Below the pieces are notes generated by a model. It saw only the letters and a list, made by a program, of their open reading frames with translations. It made no database searches and was not told where the DNA came from. This document shows, piece by piece, positions 1 to 10,470 of a stretch of DNA of 64,000 nucleotides (position 1 is the stretch's first letter; every line of letters begins with the position of its first letter). A program made the position numbers and the translations under genes. Origin of the DNA: Zantedeschia hybrid cultivar (lineage: Eukaryota; Streptophyta; Magnoliopsida; Alismatales; Araceae); the NCBI GenBank assembly GCA_030544215.1, contig JARZZO010000002.1, forward strand, positions 23,187,395 to 23,251,394. Reading direction: 5' to 3'.

Positions 1-2
1 GG

Positions 3-1150
3 GTCGGTAATTGGACCCCCCGCCAGGACAGGATACTAGTTAACTTATTAGTGGATCAATACCATAAACATCATTGCCATCAGGGGACTTTTAAAAAGCA
101 TGTTTGGACCGAGATCATGGTCCCCTTTAATGAAGCCACACATCTCAATATGGATCAGGACAATTTGTCCAATCGTTGGAAGAATATTAAGAGAACTTAT
201 CGAGAGTATCTACAATTGATAGATCGTAGTGGTTGGGGTTGGGATGACACCACCAATATGCCCATCCCTTCTGCCAATGATGCATGGGAAGATGCTATTG
301 CGGTATGTGCGTAGACTCCCACAATTTCAATATTTCGACCTAATACTTGTGTAAAAAAAAACAGCACCTGATTTTTTTTGTCTTTTTTGCACAGTCAAAT
401 CCTAAATACAAGGCATTCTTTGGAAAACCGTTTGAGTTGAAAGCGGAGTTGGATCTCATATGTGGGAAGAGCACGACTCGGGGGAGTCTATTCTTCGGTT
501 CAAATCAAGTTGTTGATCTTGAACGTAGGAGATCCTTTGGTGACGATGAGGAGAGCCGTACACCGATACGGCCACGGCCAGAACCAATGCCACACCCACA
601 TACACAACCGGAGCCACATACACAGTCACAGTTTAGTGCCATGGGGGTAGATTCTTTCGGCGATGAGTTTAATCCTTTCAACTTGTCGGCCTCTCAACGT
701 CAATCTTTCACCGATCTGTTAGGAGAGGACACTCCTCCTACGCGTCACACTCCACAACCAACAGTTCCGACCGATGATGAAGCAATCTCCCCTGCTAAGA
801 GACGAGCCACCCCTTATTCGTCTACGGGAGGAAAGAGGCGTCGCAAAAGTATTGACTATGCATGTGACTCGTTGAGGGAGTACACTGCTGTTAACAAAGA
901 GAGGCTGAAAATGTGTGAACTGTTGAGCCCTCATTCATCATCACAAGCGTATGCCCACGAGGAGCAAGCAGTTCGAGAGTGTATACTTAAGTTGAAATCT
1001 CTGCCGGGCTTTACTCGTGAATTACTTTACAGTGGAGCTGGTCTCTTCATGGAGCCAAAAAATCGGGTGGTCTTCTTGGCACTAGATGATGAGGACAAGT
1101 TGGGATGGATCTACCACCAGATTAAAATTGCACCTGCACCACCCCAGTGA
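3..1150 (+). CDS. Myb/SANT-like DNA-binding protein of the Harbinger element (5' partial)
   Basis: Two exons, 3..302 and 395..1150, join in frame across a GT-AG intron (donor at 303, acceptor ending at 394). The first exon is open to the window edge and encodes a Myb/SANT-like fold (PF12776 type): NWTPRQDR, then VWTEIM, then RWKNIKRTYREY, with the spaced tryptophans of the family. The second exon continues with NPKYKAFFGKPF, then a Pro/His/Gln-rich low-complexity stretch and a basic KRRRK cluster that could be a nuclear signal. In plant Harbinger elements this protein binds DNA and helps bring the transposase into the nucleus (family knowledge). The start codon lies left of the window. About 351 residues are visible. 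No stop or frameshift was seen. Confidence 0.8.
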
Positions 1151-1363
1151 TAGTGCTATGACCTTATGTGACTGTTATTTGTACTATGTTGTGACACTTT
1201 TCCCCATTTTGGACATGCTATGTTTGGGAGCAGTTGTAGGACTATTATGTTTATTGCTTTCTATTTTCTTGCATGCTGTGTACTGTACTCTCGTATGTTA
1301 AATTACACGAAGTCCTATTTTATCCTACATGCCTTTATTGCAGGATATTGAGTATCTCCAGAA

Positions 1364-1720
1364 ATGGGCAAGTATAAATGCTATGTAGTATGGGTTGGGC
1401 GCTGCCCAGGTGTGTACTACAGTTGGGCTGAGTGCTATGCCCAAGTAAATGGTTATCCAGGTGCCAGGTTTAAAGGTTTCACATCAATGGAAGACGCAAA
1501 CGATGCATTTCGGGGTACCGTAGCTGGGAGTTCTATTCCTCCTTTAGTGGCAGCATGCACCGGTGTTACGGCACCTCATCTGCCTCAAACAATGGAGATG
1601 AATCCTACATCCGTACGAATGCAGAATGTTGTTGTCGTCTCTATTTGCATCATGTTACTAATCTTCCTGTTGTTATTCTTAATCTTGGTTGGCCTAGTGA
1701 TTTTATTAGCGCGTGCATAG
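1364..1720 (+). CDS. Small protein with RNase H1/viroplasmin-type hybrid-binding domain and C-terminal membrane segment
   Basis: A 118-residue frame lies between the Myb-like gene and the transposase gene. Residues 3-50 (YVVWVGRCPGVYYSW, then AQVNGYPGARFKGF, then DANDAF) match the small domain found at the N terminus of eukaryotic RNase H1 and in caulimovirus viroplasmin (PF01693), which binds RNA:DNA hybrid or dsRNA. No RNase H catalytic domain follows. Instead residues about 87-117 form one long hydrophobic stretch that looks like a membrane anchor. An acceptor-like sequence ends at 1343, 20 bases before the ATG, so the mRNA may be spliced upstream. Known: the domain family. Inferred: that the ORF belongs to the transposon, from strand and spacing only. 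Confidence 0.65.
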   Translation: MGKYKCYVVWVGRCPGVYYSWAECYAQVNGYPGARFKGFTSMEDANDAFRGTVAGSSIPPLVAACTGVTAPHLPQTMEMNPTSVRMQNVVVVSICIMLLIFLLLFLILVGLVILLARA

Positions 1721-1908
1721 ACGCCTGCATGGTGTCTTGTTATGTTATCATGTTTTCATGTCTTCATGCTGCATTGTTCTCTACTTTCTTCTTTGTCATG
1801 TAAGTTCTATATGTTAAAGACATTACTCTTAATTGTTATCCGAATTATATGTACTTTGTTTGCTTTACACCTTGCCTATGCCTATAATTTAGTGGCAACG
1901 AATTTGAG

Positions 1909-3195
1909 ATGGGTGTAAATGTAGGGTACCCACACCCAAATTGGGACAACATGCTAAGGGAGATCATTGAAGAGGAGAATGAAGTATTCCTTATCTTCGA
2001 CCACCTTATCATGGAAGAGCTCGAAGAAGAGCCTATGCATAATGTGCGGGTGCCCAGATTGATGCACACCTCAACTTATACAGGCCGAGTGTGGGTCGAG
2101 CACATTTTACACGGTCATGAGGCTCGTTGCTATCACATGTTCAGACTTAATCCACATATGTTTATTCGTTTGAGGGACACCTTAGTGGAGAGAGGTTTCA
2201 TTAGGGACTGTCGAGATGTTACTGCTAGTGAACAACTAGCCATGTTCCTATATGTTATGGGTCACGGACTTACTACGCAGGCTGCATGTGAGCACTTCCA
2301 GCACTCCTCTCAAACCATTAGTCAATATGTCAACCGTGTCATCAAGGCTGTCGCTGATCTTAGGTTCGACTATATTCAACTCCCAACGAATTTGGAGGAT
2401 GTACACCCATCCATTCGTCACAATCCGAAGTTCTACCCCTACTTTAAGGTAAACCAAGATTTGTATTTTCAATGTTTTGATTTTGGTGGAAACAAATAAT
2501 GTAACCTAATAGTGTTATTGTAGGATGCCATCGGTGCAATTGATGGCACCCACATCCCTGCACATGTTCCCAAGTCAAAGCAATGTCGGTATCGAAATCG
2601 TAAAGGTGAGATAAGTCAGAATGTGATGGCGGCAGTGTCCTTCGATTTGCAGTTTATTTATGTTGGTGTAGGTTGGGAAGGCGCCACTGGGGATCAGAAG
2701 ATACTTTCAAGAGCATTAGAGAGAGGCGGCTTCAATGTACCACAGGGAAAGTATTACTTGGTTGATTGTGGGTATGCAAACACTGGTAGATTCCTAGCCC
2801 CGTACCGTGGAGAGAGATACCACTTGGAACAATATCAAGGCCGTGGTAATGCTCCGTACAGGAGCCTGCGGGATAAATTTAATCACCGCCATGCACAAAT
2901 CAGGAACTGTGTGGAGCGTGCCTTTGGCGTCTTAAAGATGCGTTTTACCACGCTTAGGAAAGGGAACAAATATCATTTTCGTACTCAGTTGTACATTGTG
3001 CTCGCATGTGTTGTGGTTCACAACTTCATCCGTCGGGAGCAGGGACATGACTTCTACTTTCTGCAAAATGTTGTAGAGGAATATGGTGTAGGCGATGATA
3101 ATGTAGATCCAACAGTTGTCACCCCAACAATTGAAATGAGAGCAGGGGAGGTCTTGAGGACGAACATCGCACGCCAGTTATGGGAGGCAGAATAG
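1909..3195 (+). CDS. PIF/Harbinger transposase (DDE superfamily endonuclease)
   Basis: Exons 1909..2448 and 2524..3195 are joined by a 75-bp GT-AG intron and give 403 residues with no internal stop. The N-terminal third contains a helix-turn-helix-like part (SEQLAMFLYVMGHG, then SSQTISQYVNRV) typical of plant Harbinger transposases. The catalytic core begins right after the intron with AIDGTH (Asp187), continues through GDQKIL (Asp237) and LVDCGYAN (Asp261), and ends with NCVERAFGVLK (Glu311). Asp187, Asp261 (or Asp237) and Glu311 are the likely metal-binding triad. It would cut and rejoin DNA at the element's inverted repeats, working with the Myb-like partner. The chosen ATG is the first in the frame and gives a full-length N terminus. 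Confidence 0.9.
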
Positions 3196-3276
3196 GATGC
3201 TAATCTATCAATGTTGGTCTACGTTTCTATGAGTGGGATCCTTTTATCGTTTCAGCACTCTTTTGTTTCTGAGCTA

Positions 3277-4010
3277 ATGTGGTGTTTGAGATGTGTTGTT
3301 AGACACTCCGTAGGACATGTTTTTGTCAAACGCCTATGAATTTTCAGTATATAATCTTTTTGTATGTTCTATGTTGTCTTATACATGTTCCTAACGTATG
3401 CTATCCTGTGACAGGAATTTGTCCCAATTTCACCTCTTATCATGTGGCCACTTATGTTGCCCCCAATATGTATGTCAGACTCAATGTATGTAGGTGGTAG
3501 GCAGGGCATTAATTGCAGCCCCATCTGCGGCACATATAATGGGTACCGATATGCATAGTTGGCGATGGCGATATTGTGATATCCATGGTTTTGAGGTGAG
3601 GGCGATGATGAGGACAAATATGAGATATGTAAACAGTTGGTTGGCCTTCATAGCAACCCTGTTTGACAAGATGACTATACTCACATTAAATTCCTCCTGA
3701 GCCCACCAACGAAACACACTAATCTACGACCAACTCGATGGCATCGTTGTCCATTTCAATGGTCCTCTCGAATGGAAGCAACCCTTCTTTCCATCCATTC
3801 AATATCGAACTGTCTTCCAAAAGACTATCAGCAACTGCAATGTACACCACCATTGCCTCCTCCAAGACAAGTATGTTAGCAACTCTCTCTACAATTTCAT
3901 GTTTGCTACTACATATGTGATTGATATTTAATCCCTGCTCAAGCTTGTTATAGTGGATCATCTAGTCCTTTTCTATCCTCATGTGGACAGTTATATATGG
4001 CACAGGTCCA
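3277..4010. repeat. Dispersed repeat, copy 1, directly downstream of the Harbinger transposase
   Basis: Sequence from about 3277 to 3715 recurs with small differences at 8897-9345, and a shorter part recurs at 12203-12475. A second block, 3925-4010, recurs at about 9437-9525. Because copy 1 abuts the transposase gene, the repeat is probably the 3' non-coding part of the Harbinger family. Minus-strand frames here (for example 3369-3617) stay open in all three copies, but their differences are mostly amino-acid changing, so I do not call them genes. The intervening 3719-3960 holds nothing recognisable. Confidence 0.7.
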
Positions 4011-4191
4011 TGGCATCGCTATATATTTGAAAGGTTGTTTTAAGCTGAGCATTAATTCCTTGCAGTGACAGTGCTAATAGTAACATAGCTGAAAATTTGG
4101 AATTATGAGCAAATGTACAATTGGATGTTTGATTTCCTATTGCTATCTGTTTTTGTCACTGAAAGTATCTTCTGAATTTTTTTTATCCCAG

Positions 4192-4345
4192 AATCAAGTT
4201 ATGTGAAAGGTGGTGCTTGATCAAGCAAGATAGAAAAGGTTCTTTGTTTTCATGTGATTCAAATCAGGTGTATGTCTTTTTGTTAGTCTCAGTACTTCAA
4301 TGTTATAGTCTTAACTACCAACTGGCAGGTAGAGCTTCTATACCA
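4192..4345. repeat. Direct repeat, copy A (partner at 6596-6740)
   Basis: The stretch beginning AATCAAGTTATGTGAAAGGT recurs almost exactly at 6596-6740. A trailing piece (GGCAGGTAGAGCTTCTATAC) recurs near 6980. This is part of the duplicated mosaic between 3.3 and 13 kb. Confidence 0.7.
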
Positions 4346-4369
4346 TGTTTATTGTCACTTAGTTAATAG

Positions 4370-4476
4370 CACAACACCCCCTTGAGGGAGAAATTTCTAG
4401 GGAAATGACTGTACGTATAACTGGTAACAAGGAACAAATTGAAGCTGCAACTGAAATGATTGAGGTTATGAGCCAG
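4370..4476 (+). pseudogene. Stranded exon of a KH-domain RNA-binding protein
   Basis: A single exon-like block has an acceptor ending TAG at 4369 and a donor CAG|GTAGAT after 4476. In frame from 4372 it reads GEISREMTVRITGN, then KEQIEAATEMIEVMSQ. This is the late beta strand and final helix of a KH domain (I-x-G-x-x-x-x-I-E-A-A pattern). No other KH exon lies nearby, so it is a captured or decayed gene fragment. The best guess is a plant FUBP-like multi-KH protein, from memory of family patterns only. Confidence 0.5.
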
Positions 4477-5488
4477 GTAGATTTCTGAGTTCACTAATAA
4501 CATAGCTTTTGGTATGTATCTTTCTCTATCCAGTTTAAAGCTGGTTATCTCTTTCCTAGTTTAGTTCCATTTGCCGTCTAAGAATTTAGTTATCATAGTG
4601 ATTTTGTTAATTGTTCACTTTGTTCTATATTGTTCCATATAACACTTAACTTCATTGCATTTATTACATAAAGTTCTTGGGATACAACTTAATCTGCAAC
4701 ACTTTCTTCCCTCCTTCAGCAATCCCCTCCATTTGTCACTGTCCTGTTCTCCCTGGATGGTTAGATGTCATTTTCATATTTACATGGAACACTAAATTAT
4801 AGGTAATGTCAGTCTTATACCCACATAAACAGTTGTATGCTTGCCACGGCTTTGTCAAACAGTGGGTTAGGCATCATAACTGAACATAGGGAAAATAGCC
4901 TCAACCAAGCTGGGGGATCCTTTTTAGCTTATTTCAATATCCGGTTTCATTTTGTAACAAATTCAATTTCCATGTATGGATTATACGGTGTTAAATTTTT
5001 CTTACCTTAAAAAGCACATATGTATCTATTTGATTTAACAGGTTGTACATATGGCCAAGGACTAAGCAAGGTGTTGTCATATTATTATCATTTGGTGTGC
5101 ATGAAGAACCCTCCTACAAAAAGCATAGTTACATGGAAATTCATATTTACTTTGAAAACATCGTTCGCTTCTCCTTCCTCACATTTTTTTGTTTCACCTT
5201 AATTTGTAATTGAAGATGGTACCATACAAAGCATTTCTTGCTTTCGCTTCACCTTTTGCTTCCCGCTTATGTTTCCCATCCTGTTACCTATGCTAAGAGG
5301 CGAATGCATTGCAATTTTCACCAGTTGAATTGGAGCATATTGGTATGTTTAGTTTCCTATTAAATTCCAAGCCAGTTGTTGTTTCCTTATTGTGCTAGAA
5401 ATGCAGAACTTTATTGTTATCCTAAAGTGATATTCTGTTTAAAATTTATTATATTATTGGGGGATTTTTGTTAAAAAAATCTTGACAG
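4477..5488. other. No gene seen; repeat mosaic
   Basis: AT-rich sequence without a supportable frame. The segment around 4695-4750 (ACACTTTCTTCCCTCCTTC and following) recurs at about 11130-11180, beside the FtsH exon, which ties this region to that fragment. Confidence 0.5.
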
Positions 5489-5892
5489 GATTCTGCAATG
5501 GGGAGAAGATAGACGCTTCGATGAAATGCGTGCCAATATAGCTAAGTTAGCTGTCTTCTGGATATTTCAAGTTTTCTTTTATTAGCATTTTTCTGGTTTC
5601 AGTTTAAAGTATAGTTATTGCAATGTACATTGCTTCTGAGAATCTACAGCTATGACAGGCTGTCTGGGTTTGGACTGTAAGCTTGCCCCCACGATTGTCA
5701 ATGCTAGTGATAGAAATCCATCGGTTGAACCTGGAGATATCATTGGATGGATCATGTGGTTGGTGGGCATCACAATTGAGGCAATAGCTGATCAACAGAA
5801 ACTTTTATTCAAGAACTTTCCAGGCAACAGGGGAAAATGGTGTAACGTAGGTCTTTGGAAATATTCTCGACATCCAAATTACTTTGGTGAAG
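5489..5892 (+). pseudogene. Pseudogene fragment of a DUF1295 / steroid 5-alpha-reductase-like membrane protein
   Basis: Two exons of the plant DUF1295 (PF06966) family survive. Exon A, 5489-5570, encodes ILQWGEDRRFDEMRANIAKL and ends WIFQ before a GT donor. Exon B, 5659 to about 5892, follows a CAG acceptor and encodes AVWVWTVSLP, then NASDRNPSVEPGDIIGW, then NRGKWCNVGLWKYSRHPNYF. A one-base deletion near 5690 shifts exon B out of frame, and after the HPNYFGE motif the homology stops, so the C-terminal exons are missing. The family's members are multi-pass membrane proteins of uncertain substrate. This is a broken copy inside the mosaic region, not a gene. Confidence 0.75.
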
Positions 5893-6264
5893 GAAGTCCA
5901 ATTATTTTATCTTCCAGGTGTTTCTTTTTTTTTTTTTACTTTTCCCTCTATTGCAGTCTAGCTGAGTCCTTTTGCTATTGCAGAGACTTCTATGGGACAG
6001 ATTCTGCATAAATTGTTGAGCATAATCATTGTTGTTTTAACAATACTCCCCATGATTATTTTTGCCAATATCTGCTGCATCAAGGGAAAATTATGCATTA
6101 GATGAGTAAACAGATCATCCTAAGCGCTATAAATCTGAAATGCACTAGGCAAGGGGATAAAGCTTCCATATTCAAAGATGAGGAATAGGGCAAGTGGATG
6201 AACACACAGAAGTGATGCAAAGAGTTTTTTATGACGAAGGTATTATGTCAAATTTCAGCAACGT

Positions 6265-6470
6265 ATGGTTTTGCCAAAATTGAATCTGTGTTAGGACAAT
6301 GTGTTGAAATTAAAAACCAAGATGATTGCTGGGGATATCATTATGCATTACAATAATTGCTTTCAGCAGTTAATATGGTATTGCCAAAATTGAAGCAGTG
6401 TTAGACAATGTGGTGAAATGATAACTAGGATGATTGCCAAGGATATCATTATTTATTACAAGAATTTATT
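6265..6470. repeat. Imperfect tandem duplication, about 109-bp period
   Basis: Two units (about 6265-6360 and 6374-6470) share TTGCCAAAATTGAA, GATGATTGC and GATATCATTAT in the same order. No coding frame crosses them. Confidence 0.65.
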
Positions 6471-6595
6471 GTTGAATAGGTTTTCTTCTTTCGAAAAATA
6501 TTTATACAAGAAAATACTACCTGGGTAAGAAGATTGAAGACAAGACAGGACACCCCTTTTATGGTTATTTTTTAAATACAAGGAGGCGTCATCCT

Positions 6596-6740
6596 AGAAT
6601 CAAGTTATGTGAAAGGTGGTGTTTGATCAAGCAAGATAGAAAAGGTTCTTTGTTTTCATGTGATTCAAATCAGGTGTGCCTTTTTTTAGTCTCAGTACTT
6701 CAATGTTATAGTCTTAACTACCAGCTGGCCATATCAGTTT
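6596..6740. repeat. Direct repeat, copy B (partner at 4192-4345)
   Basis: Nearly the same sequence as 4192-4345. The short open frame across it (6623-6907) is not related to the frames in copy A and is not supported as a gene. Confidence 0.65.
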
Positions 6741-7214
6741 TAAGGCATTTCAGGTTTATAATCTCATGCTTTTATACCTTCAATCTTGGCTTCTTTTTCT
6801 CATATCTAGGAAGTGGCTATTTGTTAAACAAAAAAATGCTACATGAGATGAGATTATGTCCATTAGGTGGACAACTTACTCTTACAACTGTTCTCAAATT
6901 TCTGTAACCCTCATGCTTTGGCTTATCTGTTGACATGGCTTCAAGAGTGATAGGTAAGTTTGTCTTTTGCTTCAAAACTGGCAGGTAGAGCTTCTATACC
7001 TGTTTTATATATCCACATGTCTATGCATTTGAAACCCAATGTTCTAAGTATCTGTTTTATATTGTAGACATTGTGCTTGTGTCTCTTCATGCTTAGGTCA
7101 CGGATTTTTAACTTTGTCTTTGCTTTTTTCTTAGTTGTTTAATCACCAATCATTTTTGTGAGTTCTAACTTTAACTTTGTTTTAATTGCTTCAATCTTGA
7201 CTTCGTTTTCTCAA

Positions 7215-7350
7215 CCTTGCCTATTTCAATGCTTGTTTAGTTCATGGCATCCTTGCCTTTTTCAATGCTTGTTTAGTCCATGGCATCCTTGCCTTTTTCA
7301 ATGCTTGTTTAGTCCATGGCATCCTTGCCTATTTTAATGCTTGTTTTAAT
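7215..7350. repeat. Tandem repeat, 36-bp unit, about four copies
   Basis: Units starting CCTTGCCTTTTTCAATGC occur at 7215, 7251, 7287 and 7323, exactly 36 bp apart. The last is truncated. The central two units are nearly identical, which suggests recent slippage or unequal exchange. Confidence 0.9.
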
Positions 7351-8896
7351 TGATTCAGTTCCCCTCAAACTTTTTCCCCTTTTCTTAATAATCCTCTATC
7401 TCATTAACGTGGGGATCTTTACTTGTCTTTTATGTTTCCCCCCCTCCCCCCATTTCTCATTATCCTCACTGCAGTACTTTTAACAATTTAACTTGCTTAG
7501 ACCCACTCCAACTGCAGGTTTTGATAATTGATTTGTAGTAGATCATTTTTCAGATTCTAATAATGCCTTATTTTTGTTTTAGAAATTTAACCCTGTTTCA
7601 ATGTGGGAAAATGAACATAGATGTATGTTCTACAACTGACCCTTTCATGTTGGATTTGAAGCCTGGCCAAGAAATAGAAGAATTATCTCTAGTTCTTCCC
7701 ATTCTAATGGTACCATAGTTTTGTTTTATAACATTACAAATCATGACCGAAAAAACATGCGGCCGTTTTCGCATGATTTTTCTTCCCATTTTCAGATTTT
7801 AATAGAGCCCACTCATTATCTTTCATCTTAGATGGCACGTGGTTGTCAAGGTTAAGCAGGTGAGCAAGGTGGTGACCTATAACTTTGCTACTTAGGTGAC
7901 AAGGTTGACATGCCCCGGGCAAATCCTAGTTTAGTAATATGTTTTTGTGATTGATACTGGTTAAGTGTGTTGCTCCTTTCTTTTTGTATTGCTCAATCAT
8001 TGATGGTGAGTTGGAAGATTTAAGAGACTGAAATTTAGATTTGTAGTCTCTTCAAAATGCCTTTCCAAACATGCAAACAATACGTAGTTCAATATATAGG
8101 CCATGAGCGACCAAAGCTTTCAAAATGGCACATGCATCAAATAAATGGCATGCTTGAGGAACTTTGTAAGTTGCTTGGTTAGGGTGGGGTGTGTGCAAGA
8201 ATGTGGATGAAACGGTGAAAGAATAAGTTGGCAAAAGCTTGTACCATGAGTGACTGATGCTCAGTTCTAAACCGATAGCCGTCATTTCATGAGATAGTAG
8301 ACAAACCCAATGAGAAGCCTCATCCCATATCCCACCATATGGCTTATTTTTACTGGCCTCTGAGCAATGTTAAACTTTTCCTGAAAGAAAATGCTGAGGC
8401 ATTTGAAATGTGCACGTGTGCTTTGGTGGTGGTTGTAACTCTAAACGTCAGCTCTAGACTGGCATGTGAGGCATGCTTGTAAAAACACAGGCACAGTTAA
8501 CAATATCTGTCACACCTATGACGATGTAGGCACCAAGAAATGATATAATCACATGTGTTGGTATGACCACAAGCATTACCATGTGCATGAACATGGAAGT
8601 AGTGGAGGCTTAGAAAGAAAAAGAAAAGCTAAAAGATATTAGATCCGAATCTAACTAATAATAAATGAGAAGCGAAAAGATATTAGATCAGAATCTAACT
8701 AATAACAAATGACAGGAGACAGTGAGAAGAAAGTGCCATGCATAAGCCATAAAAACAAAGACTATAGCTATTGAGTTATGCAGAGAAGTAGACTAATTCA
8801 CTGGGGATTCTCATACTCCCACATAACATCACGATGTAGGGCCCAAAGAAGTCTTTCTTAGCAAAAGAATTTTTTTTAAGGAGTGTCTACTTTTTT
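7351..8896. other. No gene seen
   Basis: About 1.5 kb of AT-rich DNA. The part at 7460-7530 recurs at 11178-11240. A 40-bp direct repeat (AAAAGATATTAGATC and following) occurs near 8630-8720. Nothing coding is supported. Confidence 0.5.
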
Positions 8897-9530
8897 AATG
8901 TGGTGTTTGAGATGTGTTGTTGGACACTCCATAAAACATGTTTTTGTCATATGCTTATGAATTTTGAGTATATAATCTTTTCTTATGTTCTATGTTGTCT
9001 TATACGTGTTCCTAACCTGTGGTATTCTCTGACAGGAATTTGTGCCAATTTCACCTCTTATCATGTGGCCACTAATGTTGCCCCCAATATGCATGTCAAA
9101 CTCAATGTACGTAGGTGGCAGGCGGGGCATCAGTTGCAGCCCCATCTGCGGCACATATAATGGGTACCGATATGCATAGTTGGCGATGGTGATATTGTGA
9201 TATCCATGATTTTGGGGTGAGGGCGATGATGAGGGCAAAATATGAGATATGTAAACAGTTGGTTGGCCTTCATGGCAACCCTGTTTGACAAGATGACTAT
9301 ACTCACATTAAATCCCTCCTGAGCCCACCAATGAAATACAATAATCTATGACCAGGTCCATGGCATAACTGTCTATTTCAATGATTGTTTTAATTGATGC
9401 AGAATAATGGGTACTGCAATGGTTGATTTAATAGCTTTATTGATATTTAATCTCTGCTCAAGCTTCTTATAGTGGATCATCTAGTCCTTGTCTATCCTCA
9501 TGTGGACAGCTATGTATGGCACAGGCTTCT
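8897..9530. repeat. Dispersed repeat, copy 2 of the Harbinger downstream sequence
   Basis: Positions 8897-9345 match 3277-3715, and about 9437-9525 matches 3925-4010. The segment between the two blocks is shorter here than in copy 1, so one copy carries an indel. Copy 2 has no transposase upstream. Confidence 0.75.
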
Positions 9531-9742
9531 CAGGCAGTCCATCTGAATTAGAACCTGTCTCAGGAACACCATTATTTCCCTTCCTAATTTGCATTTTCTA
9601 ATATGGCTTCTTTTTTGTATATTGTTTTGCCCTTTTCACCTTCATTATGATGTGAGCAAGAGGAGGAAGAAATTGTAATTTGTTGATATTTATAGTATAT
9701 CAGTATTGACTTATTTCTAATCATGGTGAATGTTTTTTATAG

Positions 9743-9822
9743 TTCCTTCTAATTATGTATCACCTCTTCTTTGATGCTCTTGCTCCCACAAAGTACATTG
9801 TTCTTCAATTTTCAGAGAAAAG
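9743..9822 (+). pseudogene. Exon-like fragment, gene not recognised
   Basis: An 80-base block is open throughout and bounded by a TATAG acceptor and an AG|GTAAGAG donor. It reads MYHLFFDALAPTKYIVLQF and then SEK. Splice sites, openness and protein-like composition fit a captured exon, as elsewhere in this region. I do not recognise the family. Confidence 0.35.
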
Positions 9823-9844
9823 GTAAGAGTCATTCAATTTTAGT

Positions 9845-10470
9845 CTATGTTGTATAAGTGCATAAGTCCTCATGTGCCAAAAGGAGTTTTCCTTGAAGTT
9901 CAGCTAATTAAAAAACCTCAACCTTTTGGTATGTTTTCGGATGCCAGGTTTAGCTTCTTTTCTTTTCCTCTTTAGCTTCATTTGATATGTTGCCGGAGTT
10001 TAGTTGGAAAAGGAAAATCTGGAAAGAAATTTGGAGGATGAGTTTAGTGCCATGGGGATAGATTCTTACTAATGTGGTGTCTTATAGATGTTCTGTATGT
10101 TGTCTTATAGATGTTGTCTAATGTGGTGTCATCCAAATTTCCTTGTGTTCTATGTTTGTCTTGTGTTCTATGTTGTATAAGTGCAGAAGTTCTCATGTGC
10201 CAAATGAGTTTTCCTTGAAGTTCAGCTAATTAAAAAAGCTCAACCTTTTGTATGTTTTCGGATGCCAGGTTTAGCTTCTTATCTTTTCCTCTTTAGCTTC
10301 ATCTGATATGTTGCCGGAGTTTAGTTGGAAAAAGAAAATCTGGAAAGAAATTTGGAGGATGAGTTTAGTGCCATGGGGATAGATTCTTACTAATGTGGTG
10401 CCTTATAGATGTAGTGTATGTTGTCTTATAGATGTTGTCTAATGTGGTGTCATCCAAATTTCCTTGTGTT
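9845..10470. repeat. Tandem duplication, about 322-bp period, carrying a piece of Harbinger ORF1
   Basis: Two units (about 9845-10160 and 10167-10470) are nearly identical. Each contains a 26-base stretch (10042-10067 and 10363-10388) that matches the Myb-like gene at 631-656 with one mismatch. It is followed at once by TAATGTGGTGT, which resembles the sequence just past the transposase gene (3277). The unit therefore looks like an internally deleted Harbinger derivative that was later duplicated. Confidence 0.7.

Larger units (their letters stand above)
1..3276 (+). mobile_element. PIF/Harbinger DNA transposon, coding part, left end outside window
   Basis: Three co-oriented reading frames lie in series: a Myb/SANT-like protein, a small hybrid-binding-domain protein and a DDE transposase. 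The first and third are the standard gene pair of plant PIF/Harbinger elements. The left terminal inverted repeat is outside the window. The right end is not resolved. Sequence directly downstream (from about 3277) recurs at 8.9 and 12.2 kb, so the element's 3' part may extend to about 3715. The coding frames are open, so the copy is recent or was recently active; mobility cannot be judged without both ends. Confidence 0.85.

Noticed and set aside
3369..3617. Minus-strand frame kept open in three repeat copies (also 8990-9238 and 12147-12338)
   Set aside because: Differences between copies are mostly amino-acid changing, length is under 85 codons and no domain is recognisable; openness follows from shared ancestry of the repeat.
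7215..7350. CRISPR-like array
   Set aside because: 36-bp units are head-to-tail without spacers; a simple minisatellite in plant DNA.
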